Below, one piece after another: positions 22,301 to 31,580 of a DNA stretch of 64,000 nt; positions within the stretch are counted from its first letter, which is position 1; the number at the start of each line of letters is the position of its first letter. A model generated the notes under the pieces. That model saw only the letters and a program-made list of their open reading frames with translations, was not told the origin of the DNA and did not search any database. The position numbers and the translations under genes are program-made. Source of the stretch: DASQDN01 sp963833675 (lineage in GTDB: Bacteria; Acidobacteriota; Terriglobia; Bryobacterales; Bryobacteraceae); assembly GCA_963833675.1 (NCBI GenBank), contig CAWHYW010000016.1, positions 271,375-335,374 of the forward strand, read 5' to 3'.

Positions 22301-22305
22301 TTCAT
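19303..22305 (-). CDS. PVC-type membrane-bound dehydrogenase lipoprotein with cytochrome c domain
   Basis: A paralogue of the convergent gene at 16162, with the same order of domains: beta-propeller, HEAT-like repeats (~450-850), and a C-terminal PVC-type heme domain with CAKCH near residue 885 followed by GGRVGPDLSGI. Here the N-terminus is a lipoprotein signal (LIALISLSAC, lipobox before Cys), so it is anchored by lipid rather than by a helix. The start ATG at 22305 is preferred over 22314 because it gives a standard signal peptide. Its stop lies 3 bases from that of the convergent gene. The start faces the RidA-like gene across ~50 bases. Confidence 0.82.
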   Translation of the reverse strand: MKNGSLYGRMALLIALISLSACSRKTGEERSLTPEESLKTMKLSEDFHVELFAAEPDVMSPVEMAFDENGKIYVAEMMDYPDDPPAGKPARSRIRLLEDTNGDGKIDRTTVFADQVLAVSGFMPWKGGLIVTSAPDILFMKDENGDGKADVRKVLYTGFPKVNHEARITNPRLGTDNWIYCSNSGSNGRITSPDHPEMPAVLVRGTDFRFDPISGKAEAASGPAQFGSTLDDFGNRYISQNTTHIRHVVVPMNYVARAPLLEVHDVAQDISDHGRPSSPMYPLTGPQEWRKQRTKIRQQRYDENNLNRTEQVGGWFTAASGGTLYTGDAFPKEYVGNVFTGDVSGNLIHRDILRPDGATFSAHRAKDNVEFLASTDVWFRPCHFTNAPDGNLYITDIYRQVIETPESIPEEIRKKINFYNGDTMGRIYRIVANHPQRKGDLKPNLGALSSADLVKNLANANGWHRTTAQRLLLERQDRSVVPDLKTMAATGASPEARVHALWLLEAFGALEAPEVERALKDSDARIRENALRLSERFLNKSKSIADAVLKMSADPDRHVQFQDALTLGELKDNRSLATLAQLAHEHSSDSWYRLAILSSTADSASPFFHYLIAKGGTWTDPQILVELSALIGARQNKNEIARWFQVLPNLSDPDKYLSGLTRGLRLTNARNMQVPGAEKALTALLVSGSEPVQRAAWEASRYFELAALIRQASKDALANELPTEKRVTAIRALRGGHFDAVRPVLEKVIQSHPPAEVESAAVDSLAAFDDPAVSKTILGNWRGYSPDARQHAVAAMLGQKNRVPLLLDAVEKGQVEQSALDSTARSHLYDSPDPAIAKRSRQLLESTNSDRAKVVAGYNDVVKMRGDVTHGKKVFDDNCAKCHMPRRQGGRVGPDLSGINNKTKEELITSILNPSYAIEPRFVNYIVTTTDGRMYDGVIANETPNAITLRGGSEEGDETVLRKNIGEIRASSVSLMPEELEKQLSKQDLADVIAYLRGGL

Positions 22306-22358
22306 TGTGGGCAATCCTGGAACTCGACTAGTTCATGATATGCTTGCCCGCAATACGG

Positions 22359-22832
22359 ATGACAACGACGAAGATTCTTGCGGGATGTTTCTTTGGCATT
22401 GTGCTGGTGAGCATCCTTCTCACCAGCGGGTTCGCGAAACCGATGAAGAACACGACGAAGCAGTTTCTCAATCTTGATGGTCAGAAGCCGCCGGGATACA
22501 CGCATGTGGTCACTTCGCCTCCCGGCAATATGATTTTCATCTCGGGCCGAGGCGGGACAGGTAAGGACGGCAAGATGCCTCCGGATTTCGCAACTCAGGC
22601 GACGAACACTTTCGAGGATTTGAAACGATGTCTCGCTGCTGCGGGCGCAACGTTCAAAGACGTCGTGAAGATTAACTATTTCGTAACGGACATGGCGAAT
22701 ACCGCGGAGCTGCGCCGCATCCGAGCGAAGTATTTGAATATGGAGAATCCTCCTGCCGCGACGTTGGTGCAAGCCGGGCTAGGCGCCGGGCTGCTGCTTG
22801 AAGTCGAAGCGATTGCGATCGTTCCGGAGTGA
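22359..22832 (+). CDS. Exported RidA/YjgF-family protein
   Basis: A Rid-family protein (enamine/imine deaminase fold) of 157 residues. GNMIFISGRGG, FEDLKRCLAAAGATFKDVVKIN and PPAATLVQAGL...LEVEAIAIV are the family strands and helices. The unusual part is an N-terminal hydrophobic signal (residues ~4-24) ahead of the domain, so the protein is likely secreted or membrane-tethered, unlike cytoplasmic RidA. The Arg that acts in RidA is at or near a Gln in VQAGL, so activity of the classical kind is uncertain. ATG 22359 is chosen because it directly precedes the signal. Confidence 0.75.
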   Translation: MTTTKILAGCFFGIVLVSILLTSGFAKPMKNTTKQFLNLDGQKPPGYTHVVTSPPGNMIFISGRGGTGKDGKMPPDFATQATNTFEDLKRCLAAAGATFKDVVKINYFVTDMANTAELRRIRAKYLNMENPPAATLVQAGLGAGLLLEVEAIAIVPE

Positions 22833-22833
22833 G

Positions 22834-24240
22834 TTACGGGTTGCGCGTATCTTTCAGCAGATCGGCGACTTGCTCCACGATAATCTCTTCGACAGCGGAG
22901 CCGAACGGACCCGGCTGCCCATAGGCGATCATCGCGCCACCGCCTTCATAGCCGCCTTCGTCCAGCACCCGTCTGGATGGGATATACGCGAACACGTCGT
23001 TACAGTACCCGGCAACCCAGGTAGTGTCCCAACCATGTTGCGCCTTCAATCGGAGCGAATAATCTACGACGACCTCTCCACCCAGGGCTATGAAACTCAG
23101 TTCTCTTCCGAATTGCCAAGCCTGGACCGGATAAGGGTAGCGGTCCGGTAGCTTACCTTCGCGTCCGATGATGGAGAGCATATATTCGGCATGCCTCCTG
23201 ATGGATGCGTTTGCGGCGCTATTATCCGCCAGTCGCCGTGTTAACTCTGTGCGATCCGGTGGGTGGTGGAACGGCAGATCGACTCTGCGAAAGACAGCAG
23301 AGACCGGCCCTGTTAACGGCTTCATCGTCTCATGCAGTGTGATGTCTACCGCTGCCGCGAGAATCTTTCCGTAGATCTGCGGCAAAGCAACCGAGTAGGA
23401 GGAAAGAGATGGGTCGCTCCCTTGATATCTTGGCAGCGGGTTGATGTCTGCCCCGCAGCCCTGGACGAATAGCGCGACCGCGCCTTCATAGCGCGCTTCC
23501 AGTTCATGCTGGGCGAATCCAGCCCAATCGCCGTTGATCTGGTAATTTCCCAGGGAGGTGTTATGGCACGAGTAGCCGAAGAGGATGGCCCGTACCTTTC
23601 CCGAGTCATCTCGCACCGCCATGATTGGCACATCCTGGTCGACAGGTCCAGGCAAGTTTCGCAACTTCACCCGACGGCGATTCACGCCAAATCCCGCTAA
23701 TCCTTGACCGAACGAGACTGTTGCCGGCTTTATTCCAGCAACTGCTTCACCAACAGTCGCAATTACCTTTGACACGAGTTCTTGGGTGTATCGCGTGATG
23801 ACTGCTTCCTGCTGAGCTGTGAAAGCCGGGTATGCAGGTTTAAGCATCCGACCGATTACAGGCGCGCTGTGCGTGTGAGAAGAATTGATAATTAGGCGCT
23901 CCCGTGAAAGACCATGCTGGTCCTTACAACCGCGCGCGATCTCGTCCGCCACGTCGCGAGGGAAGCCTAATAGATCAGAGGTAACAATGACGGACACATC
24001 GCCATCTGCCCACTTCAGCGCGAGACATTTTACGTAGATCTTCTGTAGCACTCCCTCGGACGGCTTGGTTCGCGCGCCGTACCCAGCCATCCAGATGGAT
24101 TCCGTGGGCGTAATATCGCGTTTGGCAACTCCAGCCTTCCACGACGTCGTACCGGCCCCTCGCATGCTGGTTCCGCCCAGCGTTGATGCCGCCGCAAGGG
24201 CCTGCAGCACTTCGCGCCTTCCTATACGCTCTGAACTCAT
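22834..24240 (-). CDS. Neutral/alkaline ceramidase-like hydrolase
   Basis: 468 residues matching the N-terminal domain of neutral/alkaline non-lysosomal ceramidases. Seen are AGVAKRDITPTESIWMAGYG at the start of the domain, the INSSHTHSAP segment with zinc-binding His, YSCHNTSLG, and VQGCGADINP. The N-terminus (RIGRREVLQALAAAS) looks like a twin-arginine export signal. Many bacterial members are not ceramidases but cleave other amide or ester bonds, so the substrate stays open. It is convergent with the RidA-like gene, with stops 1 base apart. Confidence 0.8.
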   Translation of the reverse strand: MSSERIGRREVLQALAAASTLGGTSMRGAGTTSWKAGVAKRDITPTESIWMAGYGARTKPSEGVLQKIYVKCLALKWADGDVSVIVTSDLLGFPRDVADEIARGCKDQHGLSRERLIINSSHTHSAPVIGRMLKPAYPAFTAQQEAVITRYTQELVSKVIATVGEAVAGIKPATVSFGQGLAGFGVNRRRVKLRNLPGPVDQDVPIMAVRDDSGKVRAILFGYSCHNTSLGNYQINGDWAGFAQHELEARYEGAVALFVQGCGADINPLPRYQGSDPSLSSYSVALPQIYGKILAAAVDITLHETMKPLTGPVSAVFRRVDLPFHHPPDRTELTRRLADNSAANASIRRHAEYMLSIIGREGKLPDRYPYPVQAWQFGRELSFIALGGEVVVDYSLRLKAQHGWDTTWVAGYCNDVFAYIPSRRVLDEGGYEGGGAMIAYGQPGPFGSAVEEIIVEQVADLLKDTRNP

Positions 24241-24302
24241 GCCTTCCAATCTACTGTATTTACGCTGCGACCTTGACCAATCTTTGAAGGGTGAAGATAC
24301 CC

Positions 24303-25623
24303 TCAATTGCCGGCACAGTTCCGAAGAGCGCGCTTCAGCCATTCCAGGGTCTGGTCGGCATCCTGTTCCGTATGGGCCGTTGAGACGTAAAACCGTCCAT
24401 CTGGGACGATAATTACGCCCTCAAGGAGGGCTGCGCGAAGAAACCGGCTCAACAATTCGCGATCATCCGCAAACGTATCCCGATAGTCGATCAGTTGAGG
24501 CTGATTGGTGAAGTGCAATGCGAAAGCAGTTCCGAAGCCCGATGTTTTCAGCGATAGTCCCACCTCGTGCGCGAGGCGCGGCAATTCGGACTTGATTCGT
24601 TCACCCAGTCCGATTCGCTTTGCAGAGAGCTTCGCCTCCATCCCGGGATAGTTCGGAGAGGCAGAAATCGGCAGCGGCGAGCGAGAGTGGATTTCCGTTG
24701 AAGGTACCGCCAAAAACGACACCCGAAGTGTACATTTGCTCCAGGATATCGGCCTGTCCAGCGATGACACTCAGCGGGACGCCGCCTCCGACTGCTTTGC
24801 CGAATGTTGCCAGATCGGGTGTCACGTTGAAATGAGCTTGCGCTCCGCCCGGATTTATTCGGAAACCTGTAATCACTTCGTCGAAGATCAACAGGCAGCC
24901 ATGTTTCGTTGCCAATTCGCGGACGCTCTGAAGGTAGCCCGGTAGCGGCATCAGGCACCCGCTGTTGCATAGGACTGGCTCCATCATGATGGCGGCGATC
25001 TGTCCACGATGGGCCTCGAGGATCTGCTCCAGAATCTCCAACCGGTTCCAAGGAGCGACGATCGTGTTGTCTTCCGAGTTCGGTACTTGCCCTTTGGAGC
25101 CGCGTACAGTCTTTGGCTCTTCAAGCGAGCCGACGTCCGTCTGTTGCGGCTTATAGCTAAGTAAAGCTGAGTCCATCCAGCCGTGGTAGTGGCCTTCGAA
25201 CTTCAGGATCAGTGGGCGATCGGTGTAGGCGCGGGCCAATCGATGGACAAGTTGCACGGCTTCGCTGCCGCTTGAGGTGAAGGCGACGCGTTCGGCGCAC
25301 GGAACCATTGCCTGAATCTTCTCGGCAACGACAAACTCAAGTTCGTGCTGGGCTCCGTAGCTTAAGGGCTTCTCGATCTGGCGTCGCAGCCGCTCCACCA
25401 TTCCAGGATGGCTGTAACCGAGGATCATCGGTCCCCAGGCAAGCTGGTAATCGATGTATTCGTTTCCATCAACGTCTCTGAGGTGGGATCCGTGACCTTC
25501 TTCAAAGAAGAGGGGAACAGGCGCTTTAGCACGAAAGGGGCTGCTGACGCCCCCTGCAAGGGAACGGCGCGAGCGCTCCAGCATTTCGACCGACTTATCC
25601 CAATTCCTGATCAAACAATCCAT
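24303..25623 (-). CDS. Class III aminotransferase, glutamate-1-semialdehyde aminomutase-like, one frameshift
   Basis: A PLP-dependent fold-type I enzyme. SSGSEAVQLVHRLARA binds the PLP phosphate, FDEVITGFR holds the Asp that contacts the pyridine nitrogen, and LATFGKAVGGGVPL contains the Schiff-base Lys. The frame changes near 24630; removing one base in the CTCTCT stretch joins both parts into 439 residues, the normal family length. It lacks any heme-synthesis neighbours. With the adjacent GntR-LacI regulator and the Oar2 operon, it is more likely a catabolic amino-compound transaminase or mutase. The start at 25623 overlaps the regulator stop; ATG 25572 is an alternative. Confidence 0.75.
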
Positions 25624-26719
25624 CCTTTCGTTCTGGCCCAGCCGTCGTCCCACGTACAACCAATTCCGTGGGGATCGCGATTCGCTGCTCCGTACTCTCG
25701 CCGGCGATGTTCGAGAGTAAAGTTCGGGCGGCGACTCGCCCCACTTCTTCAGGGAATGACCGTATGGTCGTGAGCGGCGGCGTCATCTCGGTACCGAGAT
25801 CGTCGTAACCGACAACACTCACGGATTCAGGGACAGCAATTCCGGCCAGTTTCAACCTCTCGATCACACCTACAGCAACTAAATCGTTCGTCACAACCAG
25901 GGCCGTGGGAACATTGCCCGATTCAATCAACGTTTGCATCGCCTGAAATCCAGCGAGTATCCCGGGCGGCACGTCCGGCAGGTGCAAAAAATGCACGAAC
26001 TGAGGCCGATATGGCAGGTCCAGCGCATCCAAAGTTTGCCAATACGCCCGATATTTTTCAGAATTCGGGAAGCCGATAAATCCGATCTGTCTGTGGCCGA
26101 GACTTGCCAGATGCTGTAGAGCTTGACGCGTGCCCGATCCATAATCCGGACCGACGGCTGTGGCATTCTCGCCCTGCACGATGAGATCGGTGAGAACGAC
26201 GGGCATCTCCTGGCCTAATAACAGGTCGAGCGTCTTCTTCCTGAGACCGCCCGCTACAAGATAGCCACGGATGCCCATGGCTTTGTTTCGCTTCCAGTGT
26301 TCTTCAAAATCTTCGTCCTCGCCAACGGAATGAAAAACCAGCGAGTGCCCGAGCTGCCTGCATATCTGCTCTGCTCCCAGGAGCACACGGCTATAGCCGG
26401 GTTGAACAAAGTGGAAGATATTCTCCCCGATTAGAAATGCCAGACTCGCGCGGGACGACGTACGGGCAATTTCGTTCGGCGGCATGGCGGAAGCGACAAA
26501 GGTACCCTTGCCGACGACTCTTATCAAGAGACCATCTTTTACCAAGCCATCTAGAGATTCTCGGATCGAAGTTCGGGAAACACCAAATCGCTCGGCGAGA
26601 GCGCGCTCAGAAGGTAGTTTGCCCGACGGCCCATAGAGTCCGTTATCGATTTCTTGACGGAGAACCGTTCGAAGCTGAACCGGCAGCGCTTGTGCCGTGC
26701 GGGTTTGGAGAATCACCAT
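25595..26719 (-). CDS. GntR-LacI hybrid transcriptional regulator (AraR-like architecture)
   Basis: 374 residues. Positions ~15-80 are a GntR winged helix (LRQEIDNGLYGPSGKLPSER, then FGVSRTSIRESLDGLVKDGLL and VGKGTFVA). Positions ~95-350 are a LacI-type periplasmic-binding-like sensor (LIGENIFHFVQPGYSRVLLG, GYLVAGGL, HRQIGFIGFP, PTALVVTNDLVAVGV, SVVGYDDLG). Such AraR-type regulators respond to sugars or related metabolites. It is divergent from the Oar2 operon and overlaps the aminotransferase, so it probably controls both sides. Candidate sites lie in the shared intergenic region. Confidence 0.87.
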   Translation of the reverse strand: MVILQTRTAQALPVQLRTVLRQEIDNGLYGPSGKLPSERALAERFGVSRTSIRESLDGLVKDGLLIRVVGKGTFVASAMPPNEIARTSSRASLAFLIGENIFHFVQPGYSRVLLGAEQICRQLGHSLVFHSVGEDEDFEEHWKRNKAMGIRGYLVAGGLRKKTLDLLLGQEMPVVLTDLIVQGENATAVGPDYGSGTRQALQHLASLGHRQIGFIGFPNSEKYRAYWQTLDALDLPYRPQFVHFLHLPDVPPGILAGFQAMQTLIESGNVPTALVVTNDLVAVGVIERLKLAGIAVPESVSVVGYDDLGTEMTPPLTTIRSFPEEVGRVAARTLLSNIAGESTEQRIAIPTELVVRGTTAGPERKDGLFDQELG

Positions 26720-26728
26720 AGCATCCGT

Positions 26729-26861
26729 GGTATGGAGTGGTCTACTTATTTGACCGGAGAAGCTGTGGCCGCGTCAAGCAAAAACTGTCATTTTCACACG
26801 CGATTCGAATTTTCTTGACATTCATACCGGTCTACCGATAGCATACGACCACTGCATACCG
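26729..26861. promoter_or_regulatory. Candidate operator repeats of the divergent regulator
   Basis: Between the regulator and Oar2, GGTATG (26729-26734) and CATACC (26823-26828 and 26855-26860) are repeats of one half-site on opposite strands. GGTCTAC occurs twice (26739-26745 and 26829-26835). CGGT-CT-ACCG forms a short palindrome near 26828-26837, between the -35 and -10 of the Oar2 promoter. Confidence 0.45.
26815..26844 (+). promoter_or_regulatory. Promoter of the Oar2 operon
   Basis: A perfect -35 TTGACA (26815-26820) is followed after 18 bases by TAGCAT (26839-26844), a moderate -10. The start codon at 26883 has AAAGGA at 26872-26877 as ribosome binding site. Confidence 0.55.
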
Positions 26862-26882
26862 CTCAATTTAGAAAGGATCAAT

Positions 26883-29800
26883 ATGTCCCGAAGGCATGCA
26901 AGTCTTTTAGTTTGCGCGGTGGTTTCTCTGCTATTTTTATGGCCTCCCATAGGCCGGACGCAGACAACCACAGCTAGCTTGGTGGGTACGGTCACGGATT
27001 CGAGCGGAGCGATTGTCGCGCACGCGAAAGTACTTGCCAGCGCGACAGCCACGAATCAGACGCGTGAGGTTACCACGGACGGCGAGGGCAACTATATCTT
27101 GACCAACCTCCCGGTGGGACAATATCAGCTCTCGGTTTCGAAAGAGGGCTTTCGAACTGAGGTAACACAGGGAATCGTACTGCAGGTGGGTCAAAGAGCC
27201 CGCATGGACGTCACACTGCAGACCGGGAACGTGGTCGAGACAGTAAATGTCACAGCGCAGGTTCCCATCGTCAGTAGCGAGGATGCGGTTTTCGGCGATG
27301 TCATCGAGAACAAACGGGTCGTCGAGTTGCCGCTGAACGGGCGAAACTTTAATAACCTTGCATTGCTAACGCCAAACGTGCAGAATGGCATTCCGGGCGG
27401 CGCAACGCTGCAAAATTTCCTCGCGGGCGGTATCGCAATTTGGGCGCACGGGAATCGCGATACCGATAATGAATGGAATCTCGATGGCGCCACGATGAAC
27501 GTTGGCTTCTACAACTGGAATTCCTTCAACCCATCGATCGACGCGCATTAACGAGTTCAAGATGCAGACCGGAGCATTTCCGGCGGAGTATGGATTTCAG
27601 GCTGGCGCCAACGTCAATATCGTTACCAAGGCCGGGACCAATGACCTGCACGGAACGCTGTTTGACTTCTTGCGCAACGACAAAATGGACGCGCGCGGGT
27701 TCTTTCCAACCTCCAAGCCCAAACTGCGGCAGAATCAATTCGGCGGCACATTTGGCGGCCCTGTCTACATACCGAAGCTTTACGACGGCCGGAATCGCAC
27801 GTTCTTCTTTTCAAATTACGAAGGAATTCGAATTCGCCAGGAACAGTTCGGCCGATTCACGGTTCCCTCTGACGCGCAGCGCGGGGGCGATTTCAGCCGG
27901 ACCTACACAGGGGCGCCGTATACGGGCACGGTCTTGGATCCGTCATCTCGTACACCTTTTCCTGGAAACGTAATTCCGCCGAATCGAATTGTCAGTCAGG
28001 CGCAGAACATCCTGCCGTACTATCCGCGAGCGAACAAGCCGGGTCAGGTTTTCAATTACGAGATTTTAGCCCCGGTAATAACCGACAGCAATTCGACGAT
28101 TCAACGTCTCGACCACCAGCTCACTGAAAAGGATTTCCTTTTCGGCAGAGGGGCGTACGACAACCGGGCGCGTCCTGATCCCGAGTTCTTTCCGGGCTTT
28201 GTGAGGAACACGGGCCTGAAAGCTTACAACATCGTCCTAGGGCATACACGCGTTTGGAGTCCGACGGTTGTGCAGGAATCGCGCGTAGCATTTAATCGCA
28301 GCTTTATCTTCCAGTCAGACCCAAGGGAGAACACGGACTTCAGCATTGAGAAGGAACTCGGGATACCCGGAATACCAGCGGCCGGGCAGACCAATGGATT
28401 TCCCTATTTCAATATTTCCGGATTCGCGGGCTTCGGCGATATGACGAACAATCCGCTGATACAGCCGGACCAGGTGTGGCAGTGGCTGAGTAATCTAACT
28501 GTCAACCGCGGGCGGCACACGATAAAGTTTGGCGGCGATGTTCGCTTGATGCGCTCCGATCGAACACAAGGTCTGACCGTTCGAGGTAGTTTCACGTTCG
28601 CGGCCAACAATCCGGTTGGCTCCGGGTTTGGTTTCTCGGATTTTCTTCTTGGCTTGCCCCAGCAATCCGCTTTGGGAAGCCGCGCGACCACCATCCGTAT
28701 GCGCACCGTCCGAGCCGGGTTCTTTGTTCAGGATGATTGGCGCGCGCATCGGAAGCTCACACTCAATGTGGGCCTGCGTTACGAGCCGAGCACGCCGGTG
28801 CACGATGCTCGCGGAGAAGTGACCGGCTTCGACTTTGTCGCAGGCCAACCGATTCCGATGAAGACCGGCGATCCGTTTTATCCGCACGATTGGAATAACT
28901 TGGCGCCACGCTTCGGATTCGCCTGGCGACCTTTCGGAAGCGAACGCACTGTGATTCGTGGCGGGTACGGCATCTACTATAACTACACGATGAATCTCGC
29001 TCTCACGCGCATCGCCAGTAACCCGCCGTGGGCCGTGCTGACCAATTACTTCGCCGATCCAAGCGCTCCTCCGATCACGTTCGACAATCCATTTCCAAGC
29101 GCCGTAGCCGGCGCGCCTCCTCCACCGAATTATGGCGGCTTCACTCCTGATTTCAAGGCGGGCTACTCGCAGTTGCGTTCGCTACACATCGCGCAGCAGC
29201 TTACGGATCACGATGCGGTCGAAGTCGGCTATGCAGGGAACCTTGCGCTCGGTGGAGATCGCGCGGTCAATGTCAACGACGCTCCTCCCGGGCCAGGCGC
29301 CATTCAGACGCGGCGTCTCTTGCCGCAGTACGGCGTGCTGACACAGATCCGGTCGGATGCGAAGACTTTCTATAACGCCGGAACCGTGAAGTACACACGC
29401 CGGTTCAGCGATGGCCTGACTATCCTGAGCTCTTATACGTTCTCGAAGACGATCGATCAAGCGTTCTCGTCCATTGCGGGCAACCCGACAGGCGGCGCTG
29501 TATCGCAAACAGCGGCAAACCTGTCACAACGGGGCCTGTCCGGCTCGCATCGTACGCACGTTTGGGTGACGAGTGGTGTGTACGAATTGCCGTTCGGGAA
29601 TGGTCGAAAGTTCCTGAACCGGCGCGGATTGACTGACGTGATCTTGGGTGGATGGCAAATCAGCTCGATTGTCACGATCCAGTCGGGTGGCGCTTTTGCC
29701 GTGACATTGCAGGATGCAGTGGCGGGACTGAACACGGGAACCGAACAACGGCCAAACCGTCTACGGGATGCAAACCTTGCGTCGAGTGAGCGCTCGATCA

Positions 29801-30090
29801 ATCGCTGGTTTGATACGAGCGCCTTTGTGCGGCCGCCGCAATATACGTTCGGCACGGAAGAAACCCGAACCGTCTACATGCCTGGACTGGCAAATATCGA
29901 TGCCAGTCTGAAGAAGGCATTCCGGCTGCTGGAACGGATGGATCTCGAGTTCCGCGCGGAGTATTTCAATGTACTGAACCGAACGAACTTTGGCCAGCCG
30001 GGCAATGTATTAGGTAGTCCGAGCTTCGGTATTATCTCGGCGGCTGGCCCTGCCAGAGTGGGACAAATGAGCCTGAAGTTGGTATTTTAA
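26883..30090 (+). CDS. Oar-like TonB-dependent outer-membrane receptor (Oar2), one frameshift
   Basis: Second receptor of the Oar type. It has a signal peptide (residues 1-25), a carboxypeptidase-regulatory-like domain (~27-110: LVGTVTDSSGAIVAHAKV, EGNYILTNLPVGQYQLSV), a plug-like region with VVELPLNGRNFNNLALLTP (~140-160), then a long beta-barrel ending in GQMSLKLVF. Near 27545 one extra C (GACGCGCATTAA) throws the frame into a stop; removing it gives 1068 uninterrupted residues. It heads a seven-gene operon that includes a peptidase and an MFS transporter, so it probably takes up the compound those proteins handle. Confidence 0.85.
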
Positions 30091-30092
30091 TC

Positions 30093-31580
30093 GTGCGCAT
30101 CGGCATCGCATCCATCCTCCAGGAGAGCAACACTTTTTCTCCTGTCTTCACGAGATATGAGGACTTCAATCCGGTGTTCGGGCAGGCAGTGCTCGAACGA
30201 CACACGGGCAAGCTCACCGAAATGGGCGGGTTTCTTCGTGTGCTGGCTGATGCTCGCGCAACGGTCGTGCCGATCTGCGCAGGGTGGGCGATCACTGCCA
30301 ACCGGCTGTTGCGCTCAGACTTCACCAAGCTGGCGGATCGATTCGAACAGGAGCTTGCGAAAGCGGAAATCGACGGTTTGCTGTTTGCAATGCATGGAGC
30401 GCAGACCGCCGAGGGCGCCGACGACGTGGAAGGCGCGCTGCTCCGCCGCGTGCGCGCCCGGCTAGGTCCCGATAAGCCGGTCGGCGTTACGCTCGACTTG
30501 CACGCCAACATCACCGCAGCGATGGTTCACCATGCGACCTACCTCGTCGGATACCATACCTATCCGCATGTCGATATGTATGAGGTCGGTCAGAAAGCGG
30601 CTCGCATTCTGTTGCGTACACTGCGGGGCGAGATAGAGCCGGTAATGGCGTACCGAAAACTGCCCTTGATCATTCCGCCCGAGAACTGCTCGACGCAACG
30701 CGGACCGATGAGCAGGTTGATCCGCTCGGCACAGGCGCGAGAAGCGGCCGGCCAAGCGCTTTCGCTCTCCATCTTTCCGGTGCAGCCCTGGCTCGATATC
30801 GAGGAGATGGGCTGCGCCACTGTTGCCGTAGTAGACGGCAATAGTGGAAAGGCGCAGAAGTATGCGGATGAACTTGCTGCAAAATTGTGGCGCTGGAAGG
30901 AACAGTTTGCTGTGCAACTCACGCCACCGAACGAAGCCATTTCGAGCGCTCTCCGTATAAAGGGCGGACCTGTGATTTTGTCCGAATCCGCCGATAGTAC
31001 GGGGTCGGGGTCGCCTGGAGATAGTACTGGTGTTTTGAAGCATCTGCTCGATGCGCCCCTCGATGGCCCCGCGGCGATTTTTCTTGTGGATCCCGAGTCC
31101 GTTGACGCAGCGTTTCGCGCTGGCGTGGGCGCTACGATTCAGAGACGAATGGGCGGCGCCTTCGATAAAAAACACTCAAAACCGGTGAAGGTTAAGGGTT
31201 ATGTAAAGCTACTATCGGATGGTCGATGGACAGCGCGAGCCCGAGGTTACAACACCGGAATCACGACGAGCATGGGAAGAGCGGCGGTGATTGAAGCCGG
31301 TCACGTTAAAATCTTGTTGGCAGAACGATCCGCAATGACTGTTGACCCGGAACTGTTCCGCAGTCACGGAATCGACCCTCTGTACTGCAAGATCGTGGTT
31401 GTCAAGTCTCCGGCCGGGTTTCGTTCCGAGTACGAGCCGATTGCGAAGAAAATCTTCCTGGTAGATACACCGGGCGTGAGCACGGCCAAATTTGAGACGC
31501 TGCCATACAAACGAATTCCTCGTCCCATGTATCCGTTCGATCGCAACACGCCTACGCCACAAGGCCTTCCATCACGATGA
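30093..31580 (+). CDS. M81-family metallopeptidase (MlrC-type)
   Basis: 495 residues of the M81/MlrC family, known from microcystin degradation but widespread in other catabolic loci. Seen are IASILQESNTFSP at the start, LLFAMHGAQTAEGADDVEG, GVTLDLHANIT, VGYHTYPHVDMYEVGQ (candidate zinc ligands), and in the C-terminal domain ESADSTGSGSPGDSTGVLKHLLD. It starts with GTG 2 bases after Oar2 and overlaps the MFS gene by 4 bases. No signal peptide, so cytoplasmic. It presumably hydrolyses an amide or peptide bond in the imported substrate. Confidence 0.85.
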   Translation: MRIGIASILQESNTFSPVFTRYEDFNPVFGQAVLERHTGKLTEMGGFLRVLADARATVVPICAGWAITANRLLRSDFTKLADRFEQELAKAEIDGLLFAMHGAQTAEGADDVEGALLRRVRARLGPDKPVGVTLDLHANITAAMVHHATYLVGYHTYPHVDMYEVGQKAARILLRTLRGEIEPVMAYRKLPLIIPPENCSTQRGPMSRLIRSAQAREAAGQALSLSIFPVQPWLDIEEMGCATVAVVDGNSGKAQKYADELAAKLWRWKEQFAVQLTPPNEAISSALRIKGGPVILSESADSTGSGSPGDSTGVLKHLLDAPLDGPAAIFLVDPESVDAAFRAGVGATIQRRMGGAFDKKHSKPVKVKGYVKLLSDGRWTARARGYNTGITTSMGRAAVIEAGHVKILLAERSAMTVDPELFRSHGIDPLYCKIVVVKSPAGFRSEYEPIAKKIFLVDTPGVSTAKFETLPYKRIPRPMYPFDRNTPTPQGLPSR

